Assembly: GCA_945285915.1 (NCBI GenBank)
Contig: CALYQL010000006.1
Coordinates: 1-64,000, forward strand
DNA length: 64,000 bases
Reading direction: 5' to 3'
DNA from: an uncultured Bartonella sp.
GTDB lineage: Bacteria > Pseudomonadota > Alphaproteobacteria > Rhizobiales > Rhizobiaceae
Under the pieces are notes generated by a model. It saw only the letters and a program-made list of their open reading frames with translations. It made no database searches and was not told the origin of the DNA. Below are positions 1 to 12,800 of the stretch, piece by piece. A program made the position numbers and the translations under genes. Position 1 is the stretch's first letter. Each line of letters starts with the position of its first letter.

Positions 1-129
1 CCCGCACCCGAACCACCACCCGCACCAGCACCAGCACCAGCACCAGCACCAGCACCCGCACCAGCACCAGCACCAGCACCAGCACCAGCACCAGCACCAG
101 CATCAGCACATCGAAACATTATTGCTTAA
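1..129 (+). CDS. 3' end of a protein with a Pro-Ala repeat tail (partial, starts upstream of window)
   Basis: Frame 1 is open from base 1: PAPEPPPAPAPA...PASAHRNIIA then TAA at 127-129. The start is outside the window, so the product is unknown. Confidence 0.4.
   Translation, partial: PAPEPPPAPAPAPAPAPAPAPAPAPAPAPAPAPASAHRNIIA
19..108. repeat. (CCAGCA)n hexanucleotide tandem repeat
   Basis: Near-perfect repetition of ccagca with one ccc variant, read directly. Confidence 0.9.
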
Positions 130-830
130 TGAATTGGGGTTTAGGGCATAGACACTGGTTTTTTAAGAATCTTGGTGGCAAGGCACAATTGATATGCATC
201 TTGAGTGATATGTGATATGCATTTTTGGTGATATACAATTTTGAGCGATTGGCCGCATGGCATCAAGAGCGGTAAAAGGTTCGCATATATTTTTCTATAT
301 AATTTGTGCCACTTGTTTAACAGAGCTGGAATAATAGTGTTAATGGAGCGAATTATAAAATTTAGTCTCAATTTAAACGATTTAAAATTATAATCATTTT
401 TATTTATTACTTATAGAATTTTATAATTATACAATTGTTTAATGAATATTTAACAAACTATTATTGATATTATAAAATATATCTTATTTAATATTTTAGA
501 TAATTATAATATTTCTTAAGTTTTTGAATGTTTAAAAAATATTTTTCCTATTGTTTGGGTGAAACTAAACAACACGCCAGCTATTTTCCATGTAAAAGAC
601 CCACATATAACCCTTTACATTTCATCTATAGGTTGTATTTTATAGACAAACAACTACTGTTTTTTCAGATCTGAAGTCGGGTTATTTTCAGATCAATTGC
701 TTCATCCTTGGGGTACGGGGATGAAGTTTCGGGTCGGTTTTGGGGAAAACCATCATTTCCATTGGGTTTGTTTTGTGTGGCTTGTCACGAGCCGCATGTG
801 TGGATTTGTAAATATATTAGGGGTTACAGC

Positions 831-3800
831 ATGACGAAGTCGGACATTATCAATCAACATCCGGTCGTTAAACTAACTGAGAAGAGCGGTACTGTTGATG
901 CGGGTGGTAAACCGCATAATTTTGTCTTGACGGCCGATAAGGAAAGTATTTCCAATTACGCACGGTCTGGTGATGATTTAATCATTAGTTTTGCTGACGG
1001 TAATACGGTTCGCATCAATCATTTTTTTGCATCTGGTCATCCAATTAGCAATTTGATTTTCATTGATGATAATACAACATGGTTGACCGACTTCAGCCAA
1101 TCTTTGACCGATAATGGCGATGGTATCCTTGATACCAATGTTTATTATGACGAAATTAAGGATCAAAGTGGTTTTTCTGGCAGTGTTCTGCTTGGTATAT
1201 TGGGCGCGGCAGCCGCTGTTGGTGGCATTGCAGCGGCAGCATCTGGTGGCGGCGGTGGTGGTGACCACGATGATTATGTTGCCCCACAACCGCCGAAAGA
1301 GCCGGAAACGCCAGTACCCGATGCCCCTAAATATTCTGTTATAAACAATAATAACCCCAACAATTTATTGGTTGTTAGAAACGGTGGTTCGCTTAATGAC
1401 CAGACACCATTGCTGTCAGGTAAGGGAGGCGTAGGCAATACCGTTCGTATTTATCTCGACGGATATCCGGTTTTTACAGAAATTGTGAAATCGGACGGTA
1501 CATGGCAGCATGAGCTGCCAGCGTTAAAGGACGGAACCTATACGGTAAAAGTAACGCAGACGGATTCCCACGGTAAAACAAGTGTCGAGTCAATCTATAC
1601 ATTTGTTGTTGATACGGTAGCACCCGACGCGCCAACCATTGCTCAGGCGCTTGATAATGTTTCACCGGATCCGGTTGGTGGAACTGGCGAGCTCAAGAGT
1701 GGCGATTATACCAATGATAGTACGCCCGCTCTTACCGGTAAGGGAGAGCCTGGTGGCATTGTCCGTATTTATGATAATGGCCCCAATGGTGAGCGTATTT
1801 TGGTTGGTCAGGGGGTTGTCGATAAAGATGGCAACTGGAATGTTGAAACCAATAAATCACTGAGTGATGGGCATCATACACTAACGACAACGGTAACTGA
1901 TGCGGCTGGAAATGAAAGCAAGGGTAGCGATTTCGATATTAATATTGATACGAGCAAGCCATCTGGTATCGAGAATTTTCGTGTTGAAGACCATTATCCG
2001 GAAATTATGGGGCCATTGCCTTTAACGGGTGGTACAACTGATGATGAAACACCAGTCTTTGCTGGTAAGGTTGATAAAGATGTCAGCCAAATTATTATAA
2101 AACTGAATGGCCACGAATTTATTATTGATCGCGATAGCGTCAATGAAAGCAGCATATTGCGTTCTGGTGGCGAAAAAGTTTTCCATGATGACGGCACCTT
2201 CGCGTTTAAATTACCAGAAGCCTATAAATTGTCGAATGGTAATTATAATTACGAAATCTATACTAAAAATAGAGTTGGTAATGAAAGCACCCACATCAAT
2301 GGTAATTTTGCCTTTAACCGTTCTGTGCCACCAGAATTAGACCATGATAGCCTTGATGTTATTGATAATGCAGGTGCTTATACCGGATCGTACAAGACTT
2401 GGCATCAACGCAATACAGACCAATTGAAAGTAACTGATGATGACCATGCTGTTTTTAAGGGTAAATTGCCAAATGGTTATGACCCTAAAATGGTGGATCA
2501 TATCAATATTTATGATGGCGATGATAAGATAGGCGAAGCCAAGGTAAATGATGATGGCACTTGGCAATATAATCAAGAATGGTCGCAAGGGCGCCATCAT
2601 TTGAGTGCTGCGATTGTCAACAAATATGGCACTGTCGGACCACGCAGCAATCCTGATGACTTTGACTTCGTGCTTGATCTCAACCAACCAGGTGCGCCAT
2701 CTATCAATCAGGTAACCGACGATCAAGGGCATTATCATGAATCCGGCTATCCAACGAATAGCAATAGCTTCTTTTTAACGGGTGATGGGCCGGCAAACGG
2801 TAAAGTCATTTTGAAGCTTTATGATAGTGACGGCAATCAGGTTAAAAATTTCAAGGGGGAACCTTTGGAATGGACGGCTGACGTTTCCGATACCGGTTCA
2901 TGGTCGGTTGAAACAGGTGATATTGGCCACCTCAACCCACCGCTGAAAGATGGCGAATATAATTTCAGAGCAGATGCGATTGACGATAAGGGAACTGCGA
3001 CAACACCGTCAGGCACACATACACTTGACCGCGATACGCAACCGCCAGCAACACCTGATGCCCCTAAAGCGGAAGATAATGTTGGCGACAGGCGCGGAGA
3101 AATTACGGATAACGCGACCACCGATGATGATACACCAACATTATCGGGAAATGGCAAATCTGGTGAAGTCGTCAACATTTATGATAATGGTCATGCCGAG
3201 CCGATTGGGCAAACAGTCGTCGGAGAAGATGGTAAATGGACTTGGACACCTACCACGCCGCTTGAAAGTGGTAGCCATAGTTTAACAACCACATTGACTG
3301 ATGCCGCTGGAAACAAAAGCGCCCCTAGTGCGCCGCTTAAAGTAACCGTTGATACATCGGATGTTCATGTGGTGATTGACGGCGCTCATGACGATGAAGG
3401 GTCTATTCAGGATGACATTGGTAATAAGGGTATTACTGATGATCGTAGCCCAACATTGTTTGGCCGTGGCACGAAGGGACAATCTGTTATCGTTACCGAT
3501 GAAAACGGTAAACAATACGGTCCTGTTATAGTTGATGATAACGGAAACTGGCAATTGGAGCTTAAAGACCAGGCTGGTTATGGGCAAGAAGTTACCCACC
3601 AATATACAGCAACAATTACCAATGCCGCGGGTAATAAGGAAACGGCCCAATTTGAACTGACAATTGATACAAAAGCACCAGATGCGCCAACGATTGGTAA
3701 AGTTATCGACAATGTCGGCAATGATACCTCTGACGGCAATCGGGAACTACATAATGGTGATACGACAGATGATTCAACACCCACCTTCCAAGGTAAGGGA

Positions 3801-6800
3801 ACACCTGGAAATACAATTAAATTATATGATAACGGAGAGGTTGTTGGTGAAACAATCATTAAAGATGATGGCACGTGGAGTGTCACACCAAAAAATCCAG
3901 TCAATGGCTCGTCAAACAAGCACGACTTCACTGTAACAGAAACTGATCCTGTCGGGAATGAAAGTAAACCATCGGATAAATTTGGTCTTGGTTTTGACTT
4001 TGATCCCGTACCACAGTTGGGGGGAAGTGATGAGGTTGATGTTTATGATGATCAGGGAACGATAACCGGTTCCTACCGCAAGGGAGAATGGGCAACTCGT
4101 GAAGGATTGCACGGAAGCACAGTTGTTATCACCGATGATACCACGCCAACGTTAAAAGGACAGTTGCCGCAGCAATTATTAAATTCAGGCAAAATTTCGT
4201 CCATCAATATTTATGATAACGACACATTGCTTACCAAGATTCCTGTCAGCAGTGATGGGCATTGGGAATATACGCCGACATTAGCAACAGGCAACCAACA
4301 TAAGTTTGAAGTGGCTTACGAAAATAAAGCCGGTGTTGAAGGCGCACGAACATCATTTCCATTCATTTTGGATTCTTCACCTGTTGGACAGACTTCAATC
4401 GATTCAGCAACTGTAGGGCAGGATAGAACGGACTATACATGGGATAGTCCGACGAAAGAAAACCTGTTTCATTTGAATGGTAAAGCACCGGCTGGTTCAA
4501 CTGTTACGGTTTATTTGAAAAATGAACATGGCGATGTTGTTCATACATTTAATACAACTACAAGTGACAGTACCGGACATTGGAGTTTGGATACAGATCT
4601 GAGTACGGTAACAACGGCCTTGCGCAGTACCAATCTGGCTGATGGACGATATAGCTTTGTTGCTGACGCTAGAAATGATGCAGGTGCCGTTGGGGCGCCA
4701 TCTGGCGATAATTGGATTGATCGTGATACAAGCGCGCCGGCAAAGCCCGATATAATTAGAGCTGAAGACCAGTCTGGCGATAAAACTGGGCCTATCACTG
4801 AAGGGCAAACCACCGATGAAGATTTACCGCATTTATCAGGGAAAGGTGAACGCAATAGTGTTGTAACGATCTATGATAATGGTGCAGCAATTGGCACAAC
4901 CACAACTGATGGTAATGGTGATTGGTCGTGGACGCCCGATACACAACTAACGGGAAAAAATCATAGTTTAACCACGACGATAACAGATGCCGCCGGCAAT
5001 GTTAGTGATCATAGCGATCCGCTGAACTTCCTCCTCGATACGGTGAAACCAGACGTTAAAATTGACTATGCTGTTGATGATTACAATAAAACAGCAAAGC
5101 ATATCGGCAGTGGTGGAGCGACCAATGATGCGACACCGACATTGCACGGGCGTGGCACTGCGGGTCAAACAATCACTATTTTGGATAAGACAACTGGTTC
5201 ATCATGGACAACGGTTATCGGGAGTGACGGTAACTGGCAATTGCAACTGCCTGAACAACAACAGACAGGGCATGAGATTGAACACGAATATATTGCCTCA
5301 TTGATTAATGCCGCTGGTAACAAGGTTGAATCAAGCTTCAAATTGAAAATTGATACGGCTGCCCCCGACACACCAAAAATTGAAAAGGTCATTGATAATG
5401 TTGGTAATGACCCAACATTATACCCTGATGGAAGCCGTGAACTTCATACGTCTGATATTACGGACGACTCTACGCCGACCTTCTATGGTAAAGGTACGCC
5501 TGGCGATATTATCAAGCTTTATAACGACAAGCAGTTGATTGGACAAAGTATCGTCAAGGAGGATGGTACGTGGTCTGTTTCACCGAGTAAGGAACTTACC
5601 GATAATGCAGAGAGCAGCCCAACCAAATACACTTTCCACGTTACGGAAACTGATCCAGTAGGCAATGAAAGTGCGCCTTCTAATCCTTTTGACCTTTATA
5701 TCGACCGTACGCCACCAGTTCTTGATGATAGCACCATTAAGCTTGTCGATAACAAGGAAGCGTTTACCGGCGAGTATAAAGACTGGGTCGAGACAGATGA
5801 CGGCAATGGCGGCAAAATCAAGCTGACCAATGATGATACGCCAACCTTTAGTGGCCGTACGATATCAAGTGATACCAAATCTATTAATATTTATGATAAA
5901 GTTGATGGGGTACTCAAGCTTATAGGCACAGCCGATGTCAACCAAAATGGTGATTGGCATTGGGAACCCAAAACGGATGAAACCGGACATGGGCTTAAAA
6001 ACGGTTATCATGAATGGATAGCCCGTCCGGTTGACGCAGCCGGCAATGAAGGGCAGGCGACACCTGCCTATCGCTTTATCGTTGATAATACCACGCCACA
6101 AGGCGGTTTAGGCAGCGATGTTGGCTTATGGGATGATGAAGGCAAGGAAACCGGCGAGTTTGACGGCGCTCAAGGGAGCACGCCGTGGCATACAAATGAT
6201 GCCAATGTTAAAGTGACCGATGATAAGACACCCGAAGTAAAGGGCAAATTGCCTGCTGGCAGCGATGTAACCAAGGTTAACATCTATGTTGATGGTACAT
6301 TGGCTGCCGTTGCCAATGTGGACCATGATGGTAACTGGTCATATACGCCGAAACTTAGCTCTGGTAATCATAAAATTGAAGCTCGCCCCGCTGATGATGC
6401 AGGCAACGAGTCGACAGGACGTGTCTGGCAATTTAACATTGTTGGTGCTGCACCAGGTATGCCGGCCATTACTGGTATATACAATAATTCGGATCCTCAT
6501 GCGGATGAAAAGTTCATTGATAAGAACCAATTTACCAATGACGCAACACCTGTAATAAGAGGGACAGGGGACGCTGGCTCTTTCATCAATATCTATGTCA
6601 ATAATATTCTTGTTGCACAAAATATTCGTGTCGGAAATGATGGTCGTTGGTCAGTTGAAATTGATCCTTCGATTAAAAACATTTTGCCCAATGGAGAAAG
6701 CTGGAAAATCCAAGCATCGGCTTATGATGCCGCCATTCAAGAAAGTGATAGAACAGCACCATGGGCTATCAATGTCGATACGTTAAAGCCGGTTAATACC

Positions 6801-9800
6801 GTTGCACCAACCGTGACGGATCATGCCGGCGACAAGACTGGGTCAGTCAATAGCGATGAAACAATTGACGATCGCTCGCCGACAATTTCTGGCAAAGCAG
6901 CCGAAGGTAATGTTGATGTTACCATTTATGACAATGGCCATGCAATTGCGACAGTCCACGCTGATGGTGAAGGCAATTGGAGTTATACGCCGACAAATTT
7001 GAGTGGTACAGACCACAGCATTACCACCAGATATACTGATAAAGCTGGCAATATGAGTGACGAAAGTCCTGCTCTTCCGTTCAAGATTGATACAACCAAT
7101 GTTGAAGTGTCCATCCTCTATGCGGTTGATGATGAAGGGCGCATTCGGGATAATATTGCCAATACAAATTCTACTGATGACAACACCCCTCAACTCATTG
7201 GTAAAACAAGTCCAAATACAGTTGTCACTATTAAAGAGGGTGACAATGTCCTTGCAACGGTAACATCGGATGGATTTGGCAACTGGTCCTATCAACTGCC
7301 TGTCCAGTCTAACGGTACACATACCTACACAGCTACGGTTGTCGGCAAGAATGGTAATGAAAGTTCTGCCAATTTCCAGATTAATATTGATAACACAAAA
7401 CCAGCCGCACCGATTATTACCCGTGTTGAAGATGATGTTCCGCTTAATACTGACGATCTTGCCAATGGTGCCAAGACCAATGATACCACACCAACGTTCC
7501 ATGGTACTGGTAACAATGGTGATACGATTACCATTTACGATCAGGCAGATGATGGTACTTTGACGGAAATTGGCAAAGCTGTTGTTGCCAATGGCGAGTG
7601 GGTTATCACTGTCAATGAACTTTCAAAGGGGGTACACCATTTCAAGCTGCAAGCAACCAACAAGCTTGGGGCTGATAGTGCCACAATGACCGATTATCAG
7701 TTAACGGTCCAAACAGATACACCACAGCAAACAGCAACATTGGTTGGTATAACGCAGGATCTTGGCTCAAGCGATCATGACTTTATAACAAGTGATAATA
7801 CACTTGTCTTCAAATTTGCTGTGAGCGCGCCATTGCCTGCCGGTTACAAGGTGCAAGCATGGGTGGATGGTGCTTGGCATGATGCAACACTTGGTGAGGA
7901 TGGTTTGTGGTATTATGACCATACCGCCCATGCATTATCCAATCAGGTCTATTCAATCATGGGGCGTGTTGTTGACGATGCCGGCAATGTCAAGGTTGGT
8001 CCAGCACAGGACGTAACAATTGACACAACGGCTCCAACAGGCGGCAGCTATAGCATCACCGTTGATAGCTTTACCGATGACGTCAATGAAAGCGGTGGTT
8101 TTAAAAACCGTTTAAGCGGTGAAGTCACTAATGACAATACACCAATATTGAACGGGCGTACCACTGGTATGACTGATGGTGATTATATTACTGTACAGGT
8201 TAAAATTAATGGTGAGTGGGTTTCAATCGGCACAACCACGGTTGATAGCTCGGGCAATTGGAAATTTGCTCTGGCAGGCATACCGGGAGGTACTGCAAAA
8301 GACCATCTTGATGATGGATATCATGAATTTAGAGGTGTTATCACCGATAAAGCGGGTAACCTTGGAACGGCGTCATCTGGTTTTGGTATGGATGTTGAGA
8401 CAACGCCGCCAGCGCCGATTGATGAAACGAAAAATCTTGACCTTTATGACGATCAACGGCCAGATGTAGGCACTATTCGCCGTGGTGCGACGACAGATGA
8501 TAGTCGGCCAACATTGTCAGGCTCAGCACAATCGGTTGATCCGAAAAAGGTCGAGTCGATCAATTTGTATGACAATGGAAAGCTGGTTGGAAACGCCAAA
8601 GTTAACAGTGATGGTTCATGGAGTGTTGAGGCCAAATTACCACTGAGACAGGGCGCGCATGAATATGTTGCAAGACCGGTTGACCATGCTGGCAATGAGC
8701 AATCTCAAGGTACAACCCCTTGGCAGTTCTATTTCCAAGGTCACGCCCCTGCAACGCCATCCATTGTCGATGTTGTTGATGACAATAATGAAAGCATCCA
8801 GAAAAATGCTGTCACCAGCGATACAGCTCCCGTTGTCAAGGGTACCGGTACGACTGGAACAACAGTTTATATCTATGTAGATGGCAATCCAGATCCGGTT
8901 GCTCATACAGATGTAAAAAGTGACGGTACATGGGAAATTGCTATTCCGGAATTGTCAAATCCAGCGTCTGATACGCATGGAACATTGCATACAATTAAGG
9001 CGAGAGCGCAAGATAAAAGCGGCATATGGAGCCACCCAACTGGCGAATATCCGATCATTGTCGATACAATTGCGCCAGATGCGCCTAATCAGCCTACTGC
9101 GACGGATGATAAGGGTGATACAATTACCACCGCGACAGATGACCCGACACCAACCTTGAGTGGTAAGATTGATGATCCGCAGCCTGGCGATAAGGTAATT
9201 ATCTATCAGGACGGCATCAGGGCTGGCGAAGCTCATGTCAATACAGATGGCACATGGACGTGGACGCCTAAAAATCCGATTTCCAATGGCGCACATAAAT
9301 TTACAACCTCTGTTACAGATGCAGCTGGTAATGAAAGTGACAAAGGGCCAGAAAAAGATTTCAATGTTGATACGAGCAATAAAGCTATCTGTATCGATTA
9401 TCTGATTGACGATCAGGCACCGATTGAAACACATATTACCAATAATGGTGCAACCGATGATACAACGCCCAATATTGTTGGTAAGGCATCAGCCAATTCA
9501 ACTGTTGTTTTGACCTATACCGATAAAAATGGCAATGTTCATGCACTTGGCACTGTCACAGCAGATAGTGAAGGCAATTGGTCTTATCAGGTGACTGATA
9601 GCCAGAAATTTGCCGAAGGGCATTACGTTATCAATGCGGAAGTTACCAGCGCTTCCGGTAAAAAATCATCAGCCCAATTTGGCTTTGATGTCCAACTAAC
9701 CAATAATCATATTCCGACAATAACAAATATCGGTGATGATGTTGGGGCGATACAGAATGATCTTTCATCTGGCGATGTTACAGATGATACCACGCCGACA

Positions 9801-12800
9801 ATTTATGGTAACAATGCCATTCCTTTTAGCAAAGTCAATGTTTACGACACTTATGAAGATGGCACAGCGAAATTGTTGGGCACAGTCATAGCCGATGGAG
9901 ATGGTCATTGGAATTACACGCCAACATCACCGCTTCCTGAAGGTAAACATCACTTTACAGCAAAAACAGTTGATGAGGTTGGTAATGAAAGTACCGCTTC
10001 ATCGGGGTATGATGTGGTTGTTGATATTACCCCACCACAACCAATAGACGATGACTCATTGTCGGTTATTGATGATGTTGCAAAATATCCGGGCGATTTC
10101 ACCGGCAAGCTTGCCAATGGGCAATATACCAATGACAACCGGCCAGAATATACCGGTAAGGCACCATTGGATGCCAAACAGGTCAATGTCTATGATAATG
10201 GGCAATATATCGGCTCCACCACAGTTAATGGCGATGGTACATGGTCATTTACACCACCAGCAGATAAGCCTCTTGGTGAAGGCAAGCATACATATACGGC
10301 GCGCCCGGTTGATGTATCGGGTAATGAGGGAACAGACTGCCAAGGAACAGAATTTATTGTCGATACAAAAGCACCAAATGCCATACCTTCCATTGCAGGC
10401 ATTTTGACAGATACTGGTGCGTCTGACCACGACTTTGTAACCAATACCAATGACCCGACAATTCTGGTCAATGTTGATAAGCCATTGAATGCCGATGAGC
10501 ATGTCGAAATATCCTTGGACGGTGGGGTTACGTGGCAACGTGCAACATATAACCGTGATACCAACCAATATTACTATTCTGTGCAGCACGGACATGAATT
10601 GGCCGACAATACTTATGACGTGCGCGCGCGCGTGGTTGATAATGCCGGTAACGCAAGCCGTGAAGCCCAGCAATATGTTGTCATTGATACAAAGGCCCCG
10701 AATGATGGCTATACGGTAACAATCAACAGTTACTATGATGATGTTGACGAAAATGTCGGGGAATTTCCTGACAATAGCCTGACCAACGACACCTCGCCAT
10801 TATTGAAGGGAAAAGTGACCGGTGCCGTTGATAGCGATGTTATCAATCTTTATTCGGTTGATGACAATGGAAACAGAACACTTGTTGCGCGTAACATTCA
10901 TCTGACAAAAAATGCCGATGGAACCTACAATTGGCAATATCAGCTGACAAATCTTGCTGAAGGCAAATATAGTTATGTTGCAGTGGTTGCCGATGCGGCA
11001 GGTAATGCTGGTAAGGAAAGCAATGTCTTCCATATTAATGTTGATGTAACACCACCAGTCTGGGGGGATAGCAACAACATTATCGTTTATGACGACCAAC
11101 AACCAGTTGTCGGCAACATACCGCATAGTGGTGGGCAAACCGACGATAACTATCCAGAAGTGCGTGCTCAACCCGGTACGGTCAGCGGTGCAGAAGGCGG
11201 CACAGTTGTGCTTTATGATAATGGTAAGGAAATTGGCCGCGGTGTCATTAGATCCGATGGTTCTTTTTCAATCTTGCCAACCAAGCCTATTACACCAGGA
11301 AATCACAGTTTTACGCTAGAAGCTGTCGATCGTGCCGGTAACCGTGCAAGTCTGAAAGATAGCGAAGGCAATGATGTCAAATGGGACTTTAATTTTTCTG
11401 GTCATGCCCCTGGAACCCCAACCATCACCAATGTGATTGACAATTATAACAATCCCGATGGGCAACCCATTTACCTACAAAAGGGTCAATCAACAGATGA
11501 TCCGCAACCTGTATTACATGGTATGGGAACCGTTGGCACAATTGTGCATATTTATTGCAATAACAATAAAATAGGCGATGCAACGGTTGGCAAAGATGGC
11601 TCTTGGGAATTTAAGGTACCAAACCAATATGCGTTTACCGATACGTCAGCTGATAAAAATGGGACAGGTTATGCCTTTACCGTACAGGCTGAAGATGCCA
11701 ACCACACACTTAGCAGCATGACAGGAGAATATGCGGTTGTTTACAACAATGTATTTCCTGAAAAGCCAGATGTTCCTACTTTAACAAGTGACCAATCACC
11801 AAATACAGGTTCCATATCTGGCACGACGGTCGATTCAACACCTACTGTAAGCGGTACGGTTAAGAACGCGAAACCGCATGACAAGGTCAATATCTACGAT
11901 AATGGCAATAAAATCGGTGAAACAGAAGTTGGTACAGATGGTAAATGGACATGGACACCGGATACACCATTAAAAGAAGGTGACCATAAAATTACTACCA
12001 GTGTGACCAATGCTGCCGGCAATGAAAGTCCAAAGAGCGACGAGACCGATGTGGCTGTTGACACCAGCAGTGTCGCTGTTAGCATTCTCTATATTGTTGA
12101 TAATGTTGAGGGTAAAACTGGTCATATAGCTGATGGTGGTATCACCAATGATACGACACCAGAATTGTTTGGCCATTCCTCAGCCAATGCCAAAATTGAC
12201 ATTTATCAGGATGTTAACAATATCCGCACACTGATTGGTTCTGTCGTTGCTGATAATAGTGGAAACTGGTCATTCCAGTGGCCAGACAGCAATAAATTGT
12301 CTGATGGTAACCAAAAGATTGTTGCTGTTGCAACGGCTGTTAATAACACCACGGCTGAAGACAGTTTTGCTATCAATGTTGATACGCAGAATAATTATGT
12401 TCCAACCATTGATAGTGCTACGGATGATGTCGGTATTGTGCAGTCGAATTCGCTGGTTTCAGGGGCTGTCAGTGATGATACAAGCCCAACTTTGCGTGGC
12501 CATGGCGCGGAGCCAAACGGTTGGGTCAATATTTATGAAACGCGAAGAGATGGGCAAGTCCATCTGATTGATACTGTTCGTGCCAACAGTGCTGGTTATT
12601 GGGAATATACTGTGCAAAGCCCATTGCCGGAAGGAGAACACAAATTCTTCGCAACATCGGTTGATGCTGCTGGCAATGAAAGTGGGCATTCGAACGAGTT
12701 TGACTATACAATTGATATAACAGCGCCAAATGCGCTTGATTCAAATTCGCTCAATCTGGTTGATGATGTGCCTGAAATTACCGGCACCATCAATGGCTTT

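Noticed and set aside
141-371. 76-aa minus-strand ORF upstream of the adhesin
   Set aside because: Short, AT-rich region, no recognisable domain or good ribosome-binding site.
660-700. Direct repeats of tttcagatc upstream of the adhesin as a regulator site
   Set aside because: Two short copies only in an AT-rich region; not enough to support a site call.
708-830. Upstream extension of the adhesin ORF (MGYGDEVSGRFWGKPSF...)
   Set aside because: The prefix-like domain begins cleanly at ATG 831; the extension lacks homology-like character and is probably the 5' UTR.
6843-7502. 219-aa minus-strand ORF inside the adhesin gene, and similar antisense ORFs such as 14466..15050
   Set aside because: Antisense to repetitive adhesin coding sequence, with no recognisable family and composition typical of shadow frames.
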